Source: Rivibacter sp049446155
GTDB lineage: Bacteria; Pseudomonadota; Gammaproteobacteria; Burkholderiales; Burkholderiaceae_C
Reading direction: 5' to 3'
Assembly (NCBI RefSeq): GCF_049446155.1
Contig: NZ_JBMSEE010000006.1
Coordinates: forward strand, 186,001 to 250,000
DNA length: 64,000 nt
The position numbers were made by a program, and so were the translations under genes. The notes beneath the pieces were generated by a model. The model made no database searches, was not told the origin of the DNA, and saw only the letters and a program-made list of their open reading frames with translations. Shown here one piece after another: positions 8,487 through 18,573 of this stretch; the stretch's first letter is position 1; every line of letters starts with the position of its first letter.

Positions 8487-9569
8487 ATGAAGAGAATCTG
8501 GAAGCTGGCGCTGGCGATCGGCGCCTTGCTCGCCGCGGCTGCCGCGCTGGCCTGGTGGCAGCGCGTGCCGATCGGCCTGAGCCTGATGGCGCGCGAGATC
8601 GACGGGCGCGCGACCGCCGTGTCCGACCCCATTGCCGCGCTGCCCGACGGGCTGCACGTGGGCCTGTGCGGCACCGGCTCGCCCATGCCCGACGAGCGCC
8701 GCGGCGGACCGTGCACGGTCGTGATCGCCGGCAAGCGCATGTTCATCATCGACGCGGGCGCCGGTGCAGCGCGCAACATGGTGCTGATGCGGCTGAACGT
8801 CGGCCAGGCCGACGCGCTGCTGCTGACGCACTATCACTCGGACCACATCGATGGCGTGGGCGAGGTGCTGCTGCAGCGCTGGGTTCAGCGCAACTCGCAG
8901 GAGCCGCTGCCGGTGTACGGCCCGCAGGGGCTGGAGCAGGTGCTCGACGGCTTCACGCGCGCCTACACGCTCGACCGCGGCTACCGCATTGCGCACCACG
9001 GCGAGGGCGTGCTGCCGCCAACGGGTTTCGGCGCGCAGCCGCGTCCGTTCGAGATCGCGCCCAACGCGCGCAAGGTGCTGATCTCGGAGCCCGACCTCGA
9101 GGTCGTCGCGTTCGCCGTCGAGCACGACCCGGTCGACGCCGCCGTGGGCTACCGCATCCGCTACAAGGACCGCAGCGTGGTCATCAGCGGCGACACGCGC
9201 CGCTCCGACGCGGTGCAGCGCGAGGCCAAGGGGGTGGACGTCCTGCTGCACGAGGCGCTGTCGCCGTCGATGAGCGGCATGTTCCAGCACAGCTTCGAGA
9301 AGGTGGGCCGGCCTCACGTCGCCAAGGTGTTCCACGACATCCTCGGCTACCACACCTCGCCGCAGGAGACGGCCGAGATCGCGCAGGCGGCCGGCGTGCG
9401 CATGCTGGTGCTGCACCACATCATCCCGGTGCTGCCGCCGGGCTTCGAGGACGCCTTCCTCGAGAACACGCGCGACATCTACCGCGGCCCGGTTCACGTC
9501 GCCGTGGACGGCGACTGGCTCACGCTGCCGGCCGGCAGCACGAAGATCGACGTGGGGCACCGGCCATGA
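8487..9569 (+). CDS. MBL-fold metallo-hydrolase with N-terminal membrane anchor
   Basis: Metallo-beta-lactamase-fold hydrolase of 360 residues. Residues about 5-25 form one hydrophobic segment (KLALAIGALLAAAAALAWW), which suggests an anchored or exported protein. The zinc-binding HYHSDHIDG motif lies near residues 115-123, with later metal ligands in VISGDTRRSD and LLHEALS and a C-terminal LVLHHIIP histidine pair. The general plan resembles RNase Z/arylsulfatase-like MBL proteins, but the N-terminal anchor argues for an extracytoplasmic hydrolytic role. It heads a four-gene operon whose joints overlap by four bases (ATGA) and shares its upstream region with fadD. Lipid or ester hydrolysis fits the context but is inference. 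Confidence 0.85.
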   Translation: MKRIWKLALAIGALLAAAAALAWWQRVPIGLSLMAREIDGRATAVSDPIAALPDGLHVGLCGTGSPMPDERRGGPCTVVIAGKRMFIIDAGAGAARNMVLMRLNVGQADALLLTHYHSDHIDGVGEVLLQRWVQRNSQEPLPVYGPQGLEQVLDGFTRAYTLDRGYRIAHHGEGVLPPTGFGAQPRPFEIAPNARKVLISEPDLEVVAFAVEHDPVDAAVGYRIRYKDRSVVISGDTRRSDAVQREAKGVDVLLHEALSPSMSGMFQHSFEKVGRPHVAKVFHDILGYHTSPQETAEIAQAAGVRMLVLHHIIPVLPPGFEDAFLENTRDIYRGPVHVAVDGDWLTLPAGSTKIDVGHRP

Positions 9570-10420
9570 CGAACGCCATCGCCCTGTGGGGCGGCGCCGT
9601 CGTCGCGGCAGCGCTCGCGCTGCGCTTCGGCCTGCCCGCGCTGCTGACGGCGCTCGGCCTGCATCCCGCGTACCACGGCCCGCGCTACGCGCTGCCCGGC
9701 AAGCGCGCGCTGGTGATCTCGACCAGCCACGCCACGCTCGATCGTCCCGGCCGCAAAGACGGCAAGCCGACCGGCGTGTTCGCCTCCGAGATGACCGCCC
9801 CGTACTACGCCTTCGTCGATGCCGGCATGACGGTCGACCTGGCCAGCATCCGCGGCGGCGAGATCCCGATCGAGCCGGTCTCGCTGCGCTGGCCGCTGGC
9901 CTGCGAGGCCGACCGTCGCTTCCTGCGCGATGCGGCGGCCCAGGACAAGGCGAAGCGTTCGCCGTCGATCGCCGAGATCGACTTCGCGCGCTACGACATC
10001 GTCTTTCTTGCCGGCGGCTGGGGCGCGGCCTACGACTTCGCGCAGACCGAGGCGCTGGGCCGCGGCCTCTCGGCCGCGTGGGCGGCGGGCGCGGTGGTCG
10101 GCGGCGTGTGCCACGGACCGCTGGGCCTGCTGCACGCGAGCGATGCCGACGGCGCGCCGCTGGTGTTCGGCCGGCGCCTCACCGCGGTGACCGACCGCCA
10201 GGTGGCGCAGCTGGGCATCGACTTCACGCCGATGCACCCGGAGCGCGACCTGCGCGCGGCCGGCGCCGTTTTCGAATGCCGCCACGCGCTGCGCGACATG
10301 TTCGCGCAGCACGTGGTCGACGACGGCCGGCTCGTGACCGGCCAGAACCAGAACGCCGGCACCGCGACCGCGCAGCGCATGCTGCGCGTGGCGGGCGGGC
10401 AGGAGATCGCTTCCCGATGA
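9566..10420 (+). CDS. DJ-1/PfpI (class I glutamine amidotransferase-like) protein with N-terminal hydrophobic segment
   Basis: Protein of 284 residues of the DJ-1/PfpI superfamily. A hydrophobic stretch at residues 5-30 (ALWGGAVVAAALALRFGLP) looks like a membrane anchor. The core contains the family FLAGGWGAAYDF strand and the nucleophile elbow GGVCHGPLGLL with a cysteine followed by histidine, as in Hsp31/DJ-1-type proteins. The late FECRHALRDMF and GRLVTGQNQNAG segments match the C-terminal part seen in PfpI proteins annotated as type 1 glutamine amidotransferases. The start codon overlaps the MBL stop. Chaperone, deglycase or hydratase activities are known in the family; which one applies here cannot be told. 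Confidence 0.85.
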   Translation: MTNAIALWGGAVVAAALALRFGLPALLTALGLHPAYHGPRYALPGKRALVISTSHATLDRPGRKDGKPTGVFASEMTAPYYAFVDAGMTVDLASIRGGEIPIEPVSLRWPLACEADRRFLRDAAAQDKAKRSPSIAEIDFARYDIVFLAGGWGAAYDFAQTEALGRGLSAAWAAGAVVGGVCHGPLGLLHASDADGAPLVFGRRLTAVTDRQVAQLGIDFTPMHPERDLRAAGAVFECRHALRDMFAQHVVDDGRLVTGQNQNAGTATAQRMLRVAGGQEIASR

Positions 10421-10794
10421 ACAGCTTGCTTCGTTTCCTCGTCATCGCCGCCGGCCTTGCATTGCTGGCCGTCGGCCTGGCCTTCGCGCTGGTGCCCGAA
10501 AAGGTGTCGGCCGACTTCGCGGTCGCGAGCACGGCGGTGGCCGGCATGGGCACGCTGCGCGCCAACCTGGGCGGGCTGTTCGTCGCGATGGGGGCGTTCG
10601 CCCTCGCCGGCGCGCGGCGCGGCCGGGCGCACTGGCTGGCGGTGCCGCTGGCGATCGTGGCGCTCATCCTCGTGCTGCGCGTCGGGCACGTGCTGATCGA
10701 CGGCACGAGCGAAGCTGCGATGCGCTCCAGCGTGGTCGAGCTGGTGCTGGTGGCGCTGTTCGCCGCGAGCCGGCGCCGGCTCGCCGCGGCCTGA
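10417..10794 (+). CDS. Small four-helix membrane protein (DUF4345-like)
   Basis: A 125-residue protein made almost entirely of hydrophobic helices: residues about 5-25, 47-64, 72-90 and 104-118. The segment LRANLGGLFVAMGAFAL resembles the conserved middle part of DUF4345-type integral membrane proteins. The ATG overlaps the preceding stop by four bases, so it belongs to the MBL operon. Function is unknown. The family assignment is from memory of the motif and should be taken as tentative; the membrane nature and operon membership are clear from sequence. Confidence 0.75.
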   Translation: MNSLLRFLVIAAGLALLAVGLAFALVPEKVSADFAVASTAVAGMGTLRANLGGLFVAMGAFALAGARRGRAHWLAVPLAIVALILVLRVGHVLIDGTSEAAMRSSVVELVLVALFAASRRRLAAA

Positions 10795-10809
10795 TCGCGG
10801 GACCGCGCG

Positions 10810-12069
10810 ATGTCGCCCAAGGTCTGGATCAGCCGGCGCATGAGCCGGTTGCTGACGAGCCCGCGTCTGCGCGAGGCGCGGCGCCGCCGCGCGGCCTGGT
10901 GGCGGCGCCTGCGCGGCGCCGAGCGCGAGGTCCATTACTTCCACCAGGCCGACGACCCCTACAGCCACCTCGCGGCGCAGCTGCTGCCGGCGCTGGCGGC
11001 GCGCCACGGCGTGCGGGTGAGCGCACATCTGGTGCCGCCGCCGATCGAGGCCGCGGCGCCCGACCGCGCTCGGCTGGCCGACTGGTCGCGGCGCGACGCC
11101 GCGCGGCTGGCCGACGCGCTGGGCCTCGATGCCCAGGGTTTCGACCGCGCGCCCTCGCCGCAGGCCGTGACGCACGCCCAGCACGCGCTGCTGCGCTCGA
11201 TCGACGCGGGCCGCTTCGTCGAGCAGGCCGCAGCGATCGGCCAGGCCCTGTGGCGAGGCGCCGAAGGGACCGCGCACGCGGACACCGGGGCCGCGCTCGC
11301 CTCGCACCTTGCCGCGTCGGCGCGGCTGCGCGAGCGCCTCGGCCACTACCTCGGCGCGACCTTCCACTTCGAGGGCGAGTGGTACTGGGGGCCAGACCGC
11401 CTGCACCACCTCGAACGCCGCCTGGGCGCGGCCGACGGACTCATCGCCGCGCCGCCGCCGCTGCGCTGGCACCTGCCGCAGCCAGGCGGCGCCGCGCCGG
11501 TGCTGCACTTCTACTGCTCGCTGCGCAGCCCCTACACCTACCTCGCCTGCGAGCGCGTGCGCCGCCTCGCCGAGCACTACGGCGCCGAGTTGCGCCTGCG
11601 CTTCGTGCTGCCGATGGTGATGCGCGGCCTGCCGGTGCCGCGCGCCAAGCGCCTGTACATCGTGCGCGACACCAAGCGCGAGGCCGAGCGGCTGGGCATC
11701 GATTTCGGCTGCATCGTCGACCCGGTCGGCGCGCCGACCGAGCGCGGCCTGGCGGTGCTGCATCGCGCGATCGCGCTGGGCCGCGGCCCGCAGTTCCTGG
11801 AGTCCTTCCTGCGCGGCGTGTTCGCCGACGGCATCGATGCCGGCAGCGCGCGCGGGCTCGAGGCCATCGCGGCGCGCGCCGGCATCGCGGCCGACGAGGT
11901 CGAGCGTGCGCTGGCCGACGACTCCTGGCGCGCGATCGCGCAGGCCAATCGCGACGAGATGCTCGCGCTGGGCCTGTGGGGCGTGCCGTCGTTCCGGGTC
12001 GACGAGCGGCCTGCGCTGTGGGGCCAGGACCGGTTGTGGATGCTGGAGCGCGACCTCAGCCGCGCGTGA
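10810..12069 (+). CDS. Tandem DsbA/2-hydroxychromene-2-carboxylate isomerase-like thioredoxin-fold protein
   Basis: A 419-residue protein built from two copies of the DsbA/HCCA-isomerase fold. The first starts near residue 38 (VHYFHQADDPYSHLAAQLL) and the second near residue 230 (LHFYCSLRSPYTYLACERV), each with the family D/S-PY-S/T-hydrophobic pattern. The C-terminal GVPSFRVDERPALWGQDRL is the usual end of the kappa-class GST/HCCA fold. Neither copy has a CXXC pair at the redox site, so a glutathione-dependent isomerase or transferase role is more likely than disulfide exchange. It is the last gene of the MBL operon, 15 bases after the previous stop, and its end overlaps the convergent TetR gene by 14 bases. 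The substrate is unknown. Confidence 0.85.
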   Translation: MSPKVWISRRMSRLLTSPRLREARRRRAAWWRRLRGAEREVHYFHQADDPYSHLAAQLLPALAARHGVRVSAHLVPPPIEAAAPDRARLADWSRRDAARLADALGLDAQGFDRAPSPQAVTHAQHALLRSIDAGRFVEQAAAIGQALWRGAEGTAHADTGAALASHLAASARLRERLGHYLGATFHFEGEWYWGPDRLHHLERRLGAADGLIAAPPPLRWHLPQPGGAAPVLHFYCSLRSPYTYLACERVRRLAEHYGAELRLRFVLPMVMRGLPVPRAKRLYIVRDTKREAERLGIDFGCIVDPVGAPTERGLAVLHRAIALGRGPQFLESFLRGVFADGIDAGSARGLEAIAARAGIAADEVERALADDSWRAIAQANRDEMLALGLWGVPSFRVDERPALWGQDRLWMLERDLSRA

Positions 12070-12688
12070 GCGCGCGCACGGCCGCGCGCATCGCCGCGGC
12101 GGCCTCGGCCGGTTCGAGCGACTGGTCGCGGCGCAGGTGCACCCAGGCGTCCATGCTGAGCGCCAGCGACAGCGCGGCGAAGCGCGCAGGGTCGTTCGCG
12201 AGCGCGGCCGGCACGATGCCGAGCAGCATCTGGCGCTGCATCGCCGCGAAGCGGCGCGACTGCTCGTCGATGTAGGGCGATTCGCGGCGAAAGGTCTGCG
12301 TCGCCAGGTAGAACACGGCGAGCTTCTCGTAGTGCGGCGCGAGCAGGTCCACGCTTTCGAGCACGCGCGCCTGCCACGTCGGGGCCGCGAGCGGATGCCG
12401 CACGACCTCCTCGACCATGCCCTCGATCACGCGCAGCGCCTCGCGCTGCAGCGCCGGCATGTCCTCGAAGTGGCGGAACACCGTGCGCAGGCCGACCTCG
12501 GCGCGTGCGGCGACCTGCTCCGCGGTGGGCCTCAGGACGCCTTCGCCGAGCAGGCCGAGCATGGCGTCGACGAGCTTGCGGCGCGTGGTCACGCTGCGGT
12601 GGCGGCGCAGGTCGGTCGTCTCGACGGCATCGCCGCCGTCGTTGCCGCGAGGCTCGGCAGGCATCGTCTCGTGGGTGGTTCGGGCCAT
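12056..12688 (-). CDS. TetR family transcriptional regulator
   Basis: A 210-residue repressor-type protein. The N-terminal helix-turn-helix lies at about residues 35-80 and includes RRKLVDAMLGLLGEG, TAEQVAARAEVGLRTVF and RHF, the canonical TetR recognition helix region. The C-terminal ligand domain is variable, as usual. It is divergent from the acyl-CoA dehydrogenase gene, and a perfect inverted repeat lies between them; a related repeat precedes fadD and the MBL operon. I infer that it represses these acyl-CoA genes and is released by an acyl-CoA or related ligand. The ATG at 12688 gives a normal family length; the in-frame ATG-like start further upstream would run into the operator. Confidence 0.9.
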   Translation of the reverse strand: MARTTHETMPAEPRGNDGGDAVETTDLRRHRSVTTRRKLVDAMLGLLGEGVLRPTAEQVAARAEVGLRTVFRHFEDMPALQREALRVIEGMVEEVVRHPLAAPTWQARVLESVDLLAPHYEKLAVFYLATQTFRRESPYIDEQSRRFAAMQRQMLLGIVPAALANDPARFAALSLALSMDAWVHLRRDQSLEPAEAAAAMRAAVRALTRG

Positions 12689-12759
12689 GTGCCGATTGTT
12701 GCCGCTCAGGCCGCGCTGCGCCACGGTGCCGTGAAGGGCATTTCCATAGTTTCGATTAA

Positions 12760-12789
12760 ATTGACACACATAGTGTCAATACATAGCAT
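12760..12789 (+). promoter_or_regulatory. Promoter and perfect inverted-repeat operator upstream of the acyl-CoA dehydrogenase gene
   Basis: ATTGACAC at 12760-12767 and GTGTCAAT at 12773-12780 form a perfect 8-base inverted repeat around ACATA. TTGACA at 12761-12766 can serve as a -35 box with TAGCAT at 12784-12789 as the -10 box, spacing 17. The repeat therefore covers the -35 and spacer, a position expected of a repressor site. The adjacent TetR gene is the natural candidate for the binding protein. Confidence 0.7.
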
Positions 12790-12827
12790 GAAGCGATCCG
12801 CCATCGACCGTTGAGGAGTCCCTTCGC

Positions 12828-14618
<1,791 letters not shown>

Positions 14619-14932
14619 AGACGGCGTCGGGTTTCAGTTGAAACGCAGCGCGCTGCGGCCGCAATGAAGCCCACACCCGCCGCCGATCGAATCGAGACCC
14701 ATGGGCTGGAAGGAATGCGACAGGCGGCTGACGCGAGCCGTCGCCGGTGACGGCGCGCTGCGTCACGGCGCGGCGCGTGAGCGGCCGCCTTCATCGAGGT
14801 TCTTGAAGAAAGGCGACGGCGCTGCAACCAATCTCGTGCGGCATCGCACGAGCGCAGCGGCCGCCAGAGAGTGCTCGACGAGGGGCATGCATGTTGCACC
14901 CGCGGCCCCCATCGTCCTCACGTCCCGATCCC
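14619..14932. other. Intergenic stretch of 314 bases without a recognised gene
   Basis: No convincing coding sequence is present. A short inverted repeat GTTTCA-GT-TGAAAC lies at about 14633-14646 and is followed by GCAGCGCGCTGC, which could form a weak hairpin after the dehydrogenase gene, but no T-run follows. The remainder probably carries the promoter and leader of the lipoprotein operon. I looked for a cyclic-di-GMP riboswitch because an EAL gene lies downstream and saw no match to its core. Confidence 0.4.
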
Positions 14933-16825
14933 ATGAACGAACCGGTCCTTTGCCGTACGCGCCGCCTGTGTGCGCTGTCGATCGCGATGCTGTGCGTCGC
15001 GGTGCTGTCCGCCTGCGGCGGCGGCTCGGGCGGCAGCGCGTCGTCGTCGACGCCGCCGCCCCCGGCACCCAGCCCGGAGCCGCCGCCGCCGCCGCCGGCA
15101 CCGCCGCCGAGCACCTCGGGTGCGCCGGTGGCGGTGAACTGCGTCCACACCGGCAGCGGCACCGACTACCGCGTCGGTCCGGGCCAGAGCTACGCCTCGA
15201 TCGGCGCGGTGCCATGGGAGAGCCTGCAGCCCGGCGACACCGTGCGCATCTTCCATCGCAGCGAGCCCTACCGCGAGAAGATGCTGATCGCGCGCAGCGG
15301 CACCGAGGCGCAGCCGATCCGCGTGTGCGGCGTACCGGGGCCGCAGGGCCAGCTGCCGGTGCTGTCGGCCGCCGGCGCGACGACCCGCCCGCAGCTCGCG
15401 GCGCTGTTCGGCGACTACCACCCCGACTGGGGCATGGAGCAGACCGGCATCGTCGTGATCTGGGCGCCCAGCTATGAAGGCATGGTGCAGCACGTGCACG
15501 TCGAGGGCCTGCAGTTCCAGGACGTCATGCATGCGCCCTACCGGCCGCAGGACATGAACAGCTTCGTCGACGCGCGCGGCACGACCCGCACCTACAACAA
15601 CGGCGGCGCGGGCATCCGCATCCAGCGCGCGCGCAACCTCGTGTTCCGCGGCAATGCCTTCATGTTCAACCCGGTGGGCATGTACATCATCAGCCAGGCC
15701 TACGCGGAGAACTTCATGGTCCGCAACGTGCTGGTCGAAGGCAACTACTTCGCCCACAACGGCCTGCTGGACGATTACAACAAGCACCAGGCCTACCTGC
15801 AGGGCACCAACTTCACCATCCAGTACAACTACTTCGGCCAGCTCACGCCGGGCGCGCAGGCCAACAACCTGAAGATGCGCACGGCCGGCGACGTGGTGCG
15901 CTACAACTACTTCGAGAACGGCGCGCGCAGCCTCGACATGATCGACGTCGAGGACTTCACCGAGCTGCTGATGCCCTGGCAGTACGCGCGCTTCAAGGCC
16001 GAGAACGGCACCGGCACCACGCACGATGCCTCGCAGGCCGCCGACTGGGCCGCCTACCAGCGCAGCTACGTGTACGGCAACCTCTTCCACCTGCACGGCG
16101 GCGAGGCGTGGCCGAATCCGATCCACTACGGCTACGACAACAGCCCGCTCGACCGCCGGCCCGGCACGCTCTGGTTCTACTTCAACACCCTCGTCTACCA
16201 GACCGACCGCGCAGAGCAGGCCACGATGCGCCTGTTCGACTGCTGCTCCGACTTCACCGAGAGCTTCTACGGCAGCGACGCCTACCTCTCGAACGGCAGC
16301 TGGTACTACCGCCACGGCGGCAGCGAGTGGGGCCTGATCCACCCGCACGCGGCGTCGAGCTGGCCGGTCATGCAGGCGCACAACAACGCGATCTACTTGA
16401 CCTCGGCCACGCCTGGCGCGGCGCCGTCGGCGTGGGAGTTCACGCGCTGGAAGGCCGACCAGCTGGTGCTGGGCCGCAACTGGATCTCCTCGCACTGGAA
16501 CACCGCGGTGCCGGCCACCGGCAACACCGCGACGCCGGGCTTCGGCATCGCATCGATCCCGGACTCGGTGGTCTATCCGGGCGGCAACGCGAGCCATCAC
16601 GTCACGGGCACGCAGAACCTGCTGACCGGCTCCGGCGCGCCGATCGACGTGACGACCTTCCGCCCGACCGCCGACAGTCCGCTCAAGCTGCAGGCGCAGG
16701 CGCTGCCCGCCGGCATTCCGATGTCGATGTGGCCGACGCACCAGGTGCGCCTCGTGCCGGGGCAGCCCGGCAAGCTGGAGGTCACGCCGCGCGCCGCGCT
16801 GACGACGCTGGGAGCGAGCGAATGA
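14933..16825 (+). CDS. Lipoprotein with proline-rich linker and right-handed beta-helix domain
   Basis: Secreted lipoprotein of 630 residues. The signal peptide ends in a lipobox LSACGGG, with Cys near residue 28, followed by a Gly/Ser then Pro-rich linker (PPPPAPSPEPPPPPPAPPP) to about residue 62. The rest contains repeated strands rich in Asn and aromatic residues (NLVFRGNAFMFNPVG, NVLVEGNYFAHNGLLDD, FTIQYNYFGQLTPG, VVRYNYFENGARS), the pattern of a parallel right-handed beta-helix as in pectate-lyase-like proteins. I place the start at the ATG giving a proper signal peptide; an ATG 42 bases upstream is possible. It overlaps the next paralogous gene by ATGA. It probably binds or cleaves a polysaccharide on the outer surface, but no catalytic set was recognised. 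Confidence 0.85.
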   Translation: MNEPVLCRTRRLCALSIAMLCVAVLSACGGGSGGSASSSTPPPPAPSPEPPPPPPAPPPSTSGAPVAVNCVHTGSGTDYRVGPGQSYASIGAVPWESLQPGDTVRIFHRSEPYREKMLIARSGTEAQPIRVCGVPGPQGQLPVLSAAGATTRPQLAALFGDYHPDWGMEQTGIVVIWAPSYEGMVQHVHVEGLQFQDVMHAPYRPQDMNSFVDARGTTRTYNNGGAGIRIQRARNLVFRGNAFMFNPVGMYIISQAYAENFMVRNVLVEGNYFAHNGLLDDYNKHQAYLQGTNFTIQYNYFGQLTPGAQANNLKMRTAGDVVRYNYFENGARSLDMIDVEDFTELLMPWQYARFKAENGTGTTHDASQAADWAAYQRSYVYGNLFHLHGGEAWPNPIHYGYDNSPLDRRPGTLWFYFNTLVYQTDRAEQATMRLFDCCSDFTESFYGSDAYLSNGSWYYRHGGSEWGLIHPHAASSWPVMQAHNNAIYLTSATPGAAPSAWEFTRWKADQLVLGRNWISSHWNTAVPATGNTATPGFGIASIPDSVVYPGGNASHHVTGTQNLLTGSGAPIDVTTFRPTADSPLKLQAQALPAGIPMSMWPTHQVRLVPGQPGKLEVTPRAALTTLGASE

Positions 16826-18552
16826 GCGCGCGTCTCTTGCAGGTCGCGCTGCTGATGAGCGCGCTGGTGGCAGGCTGCGGTGGCGGGAGCGGCGGCGGAA
16901 GCGGTGGCAGCGATGCCGGCTCGCCGCCGCCGGCTCCCGCGCCATCACCGGAGCCTCCACCGCCACCGCCTCCACCACCACCGCCGCCTTCGCCACCGCC
17001 GCCTCCGGCGCCCGGCGCCTGGTCCACCGCGGTCGTCGGCGGCGGGGGCGCCGCGCTCTACGGCTGCGACACCGGCGCGCCGTTCGAGGGCTTCTCGACC
17101 TACCGCTACGTGCGCGCCGGCGCCACCGGCGGCAACGGCTCTCGCGCGCAGCCCTTCGGCAGCGTGCAGGCGGCCTATGCCTCGGTGGGCTCGGGCCAGA
17201 AGGCCACGATCTGCGTCGAGGAGGGCAGCTACACGGAGAACGTCGGCGCCGAGCCCGACGACATGGCGCGCGGCTATCGCCTCGTCGGCGCCTTCGCCGC
17301 CGGCAGCGGCTTCACGCAGCGCAACCTTGCCGGGACGCTCTCGCGCATCGCGGCCGCGAACGCGTCGCAGGCGGTGCTGCGGTTCGGCAACCACGGCGAG
17401 ATCGTCGTCGACGGCTTCGATCTCTCGGGCGGCCTGCGCGGGCTCTACGTCAACGGCTACGCAGCCAACCGCAAGCTGGTCGTGCGCAACAACGTCGTCC
17501 ACCACAACGGCGTGGTCGTCAACAGCGGCGCCGACCTGCCGTCCGGCGCGAGCGAGAACAGCATCGGCGGCGTGGTGGTCAGCGGCAGCGACGTGCTGGT
17601 CGAGTACAACGAGATCCACTCGAACGACGGCGCGCACAACGGCGCCGGCCTGAACATCGGCGGCGCGGCCAGCAGCGAGTCGAACCGGCTCGACAACGGC
17701 GCGCTGTCGATCGGCAGCGCGCTCGCGCGCGTTCGCTACAACCGCATCCACCACAACACGCTGCGCTACGACACGCCGCACGGCGCGGGCGTCACGCTCA
17801 ACATGAACGCGCGCGTCGAGCGCAACCTCGTGTGGGCGAACCAGGCGCTGAAGTGGAACGCGGGCGGCGGCGACGGCGTCGGCGGCGGGCTGATCGCGCA
17901 GTCGCCGAACGCCACGGTGACGCTGGCCGACAACTGGTTCGAGGGCAACCGCGCGCTCAAGGCCGGCGCCGGCTTCTTCTTCGACGAGGCCAGCATCGCC
18001 ACGGCCTACAACAACGTGGTGGTCAACAACGACGGCGACAGCGCGATCTGCGTCGACGGCCGCGCCGGCGGCAACGCGGCCACCGACCGCAGCTGGCTGA
18101 CCCTGGTGCACAACACCGTCGCGCTCAATGCCGGCGCGGGCGTGATGGTGCAAGACAGCACGCTGCACGCCTTCGACAACCTGTTCTGGCACAACGGCGC
18201 GGCCGCGGATCTCACGGCGTCGAACGGCGGAGCCCAGGCCGAGGCGCTCGTCGCCGACCGCAACGCGATGAAGGGCAGCTACGGCGGCTTGCCCGGCTTT
18301 GCGGTGACGGGCGCCGTGAGCCTCGAAGCGGCACTGCCGTTCACCGCCTCGGCGCTGATGCCGTTCGGCCAGCTCAGCGTCGCCAGCGTGGACCTGCGGC
18401 CCACGGCCGCGGTCGGCAGCGACACGCTTTGGAACTTCACGCCCGCCTTTTCCCATACCGGTGCCTTGACCCAGGCGCCGGCCTTCGATGCCGATGCGCA
18501 GGCGCGACCCGCCGGCGGACCGGTGCAGTACGGCGCCTACCAGCGACCTTGA
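16822..18552 (+). CDS. Second lipoprotein with proline-rich linker and right-handed beta-helix domain
   Basis: Lipoprotein of 576 residues with the same design as its upstream neighbour. The lipobox is LVAGCGGG (Cys near residue 19), then a Gly/Ser tract and a long proline linker including twelve consecutive prolines, to about residue 68. The passenger domain opens with GNGSRAQPFGSVQAAYASVG, a phrase seen in DUF1565/beta-helix proteins, and continues with NNVVHHNGVVVN, VEYNEIHSNDGAHNGAG and RIHHNTLRYDTP, clear beta-helix rungs. The gene is translationally coupled to the preceding one. The pair probably act together at the outer membrane; the substrate is unknown. The two passengers are not close homologues, so this is a shared architecture rather than a recent duplication. 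Confidence 0.85.
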   Translation: MSARLLQVALLMSALVAGCGGGSGGGSGGSDAGSPPPAPAPSPEPPPPPPPPPPPPSPPPPPAPGAWSTAVVGGGGAALYGCDTGAPFEGFSTYRYVRAGATGGNGSRAQPFGSVQAAYASVGSGQKATICVEEGSYTENVGAEPDDMARGYRLVGAFAAGSGFTQRNLAGTLSRIAAANASQAVLRFGNHGEIVVDGFDLSGGLRGLYVNGYAANRKLVVRNNVVHHNGVVVNSGADLPSGASENSIGGVVVSGSDVLVEYNEIHSNDGAHNGAGLNIGGAASSESNRLDNGALSIGSALARVRYNRIHHNTLRYDTPHGAGVTLNMNARVERNLVWANQALKWNAGGGDGVGGGLIAQSPNATVTLADNWFEGNRALKAGAGFFFDEASIATAYNNVVVNNDGDSAICVDGRAGGNAATDRSWLTLVHNTVALNAGAGVMVQDSTLHAFDNLFWHNGAAADLTASNGGAQAEALVADRNAMKGSYGGLPGFAVTGAVSLEAALPFTASALMPFGQLSVASVDLRPTAAVGSDTLWNFTPAFSHTGALTQAPAFDADAQARPAGGPVQYGAYQRP

Positions 18553-18573
18553 CGAGCCCCGAGCCTGAACGAC

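Noticed and set aside
14619..14932. Cyclic-di-GMP riboswitch upstream of the lipoprotein operon
   Set aside because: No match to the conserved GEMM core was visible; proximity of an EAL gene alone is not evidence.
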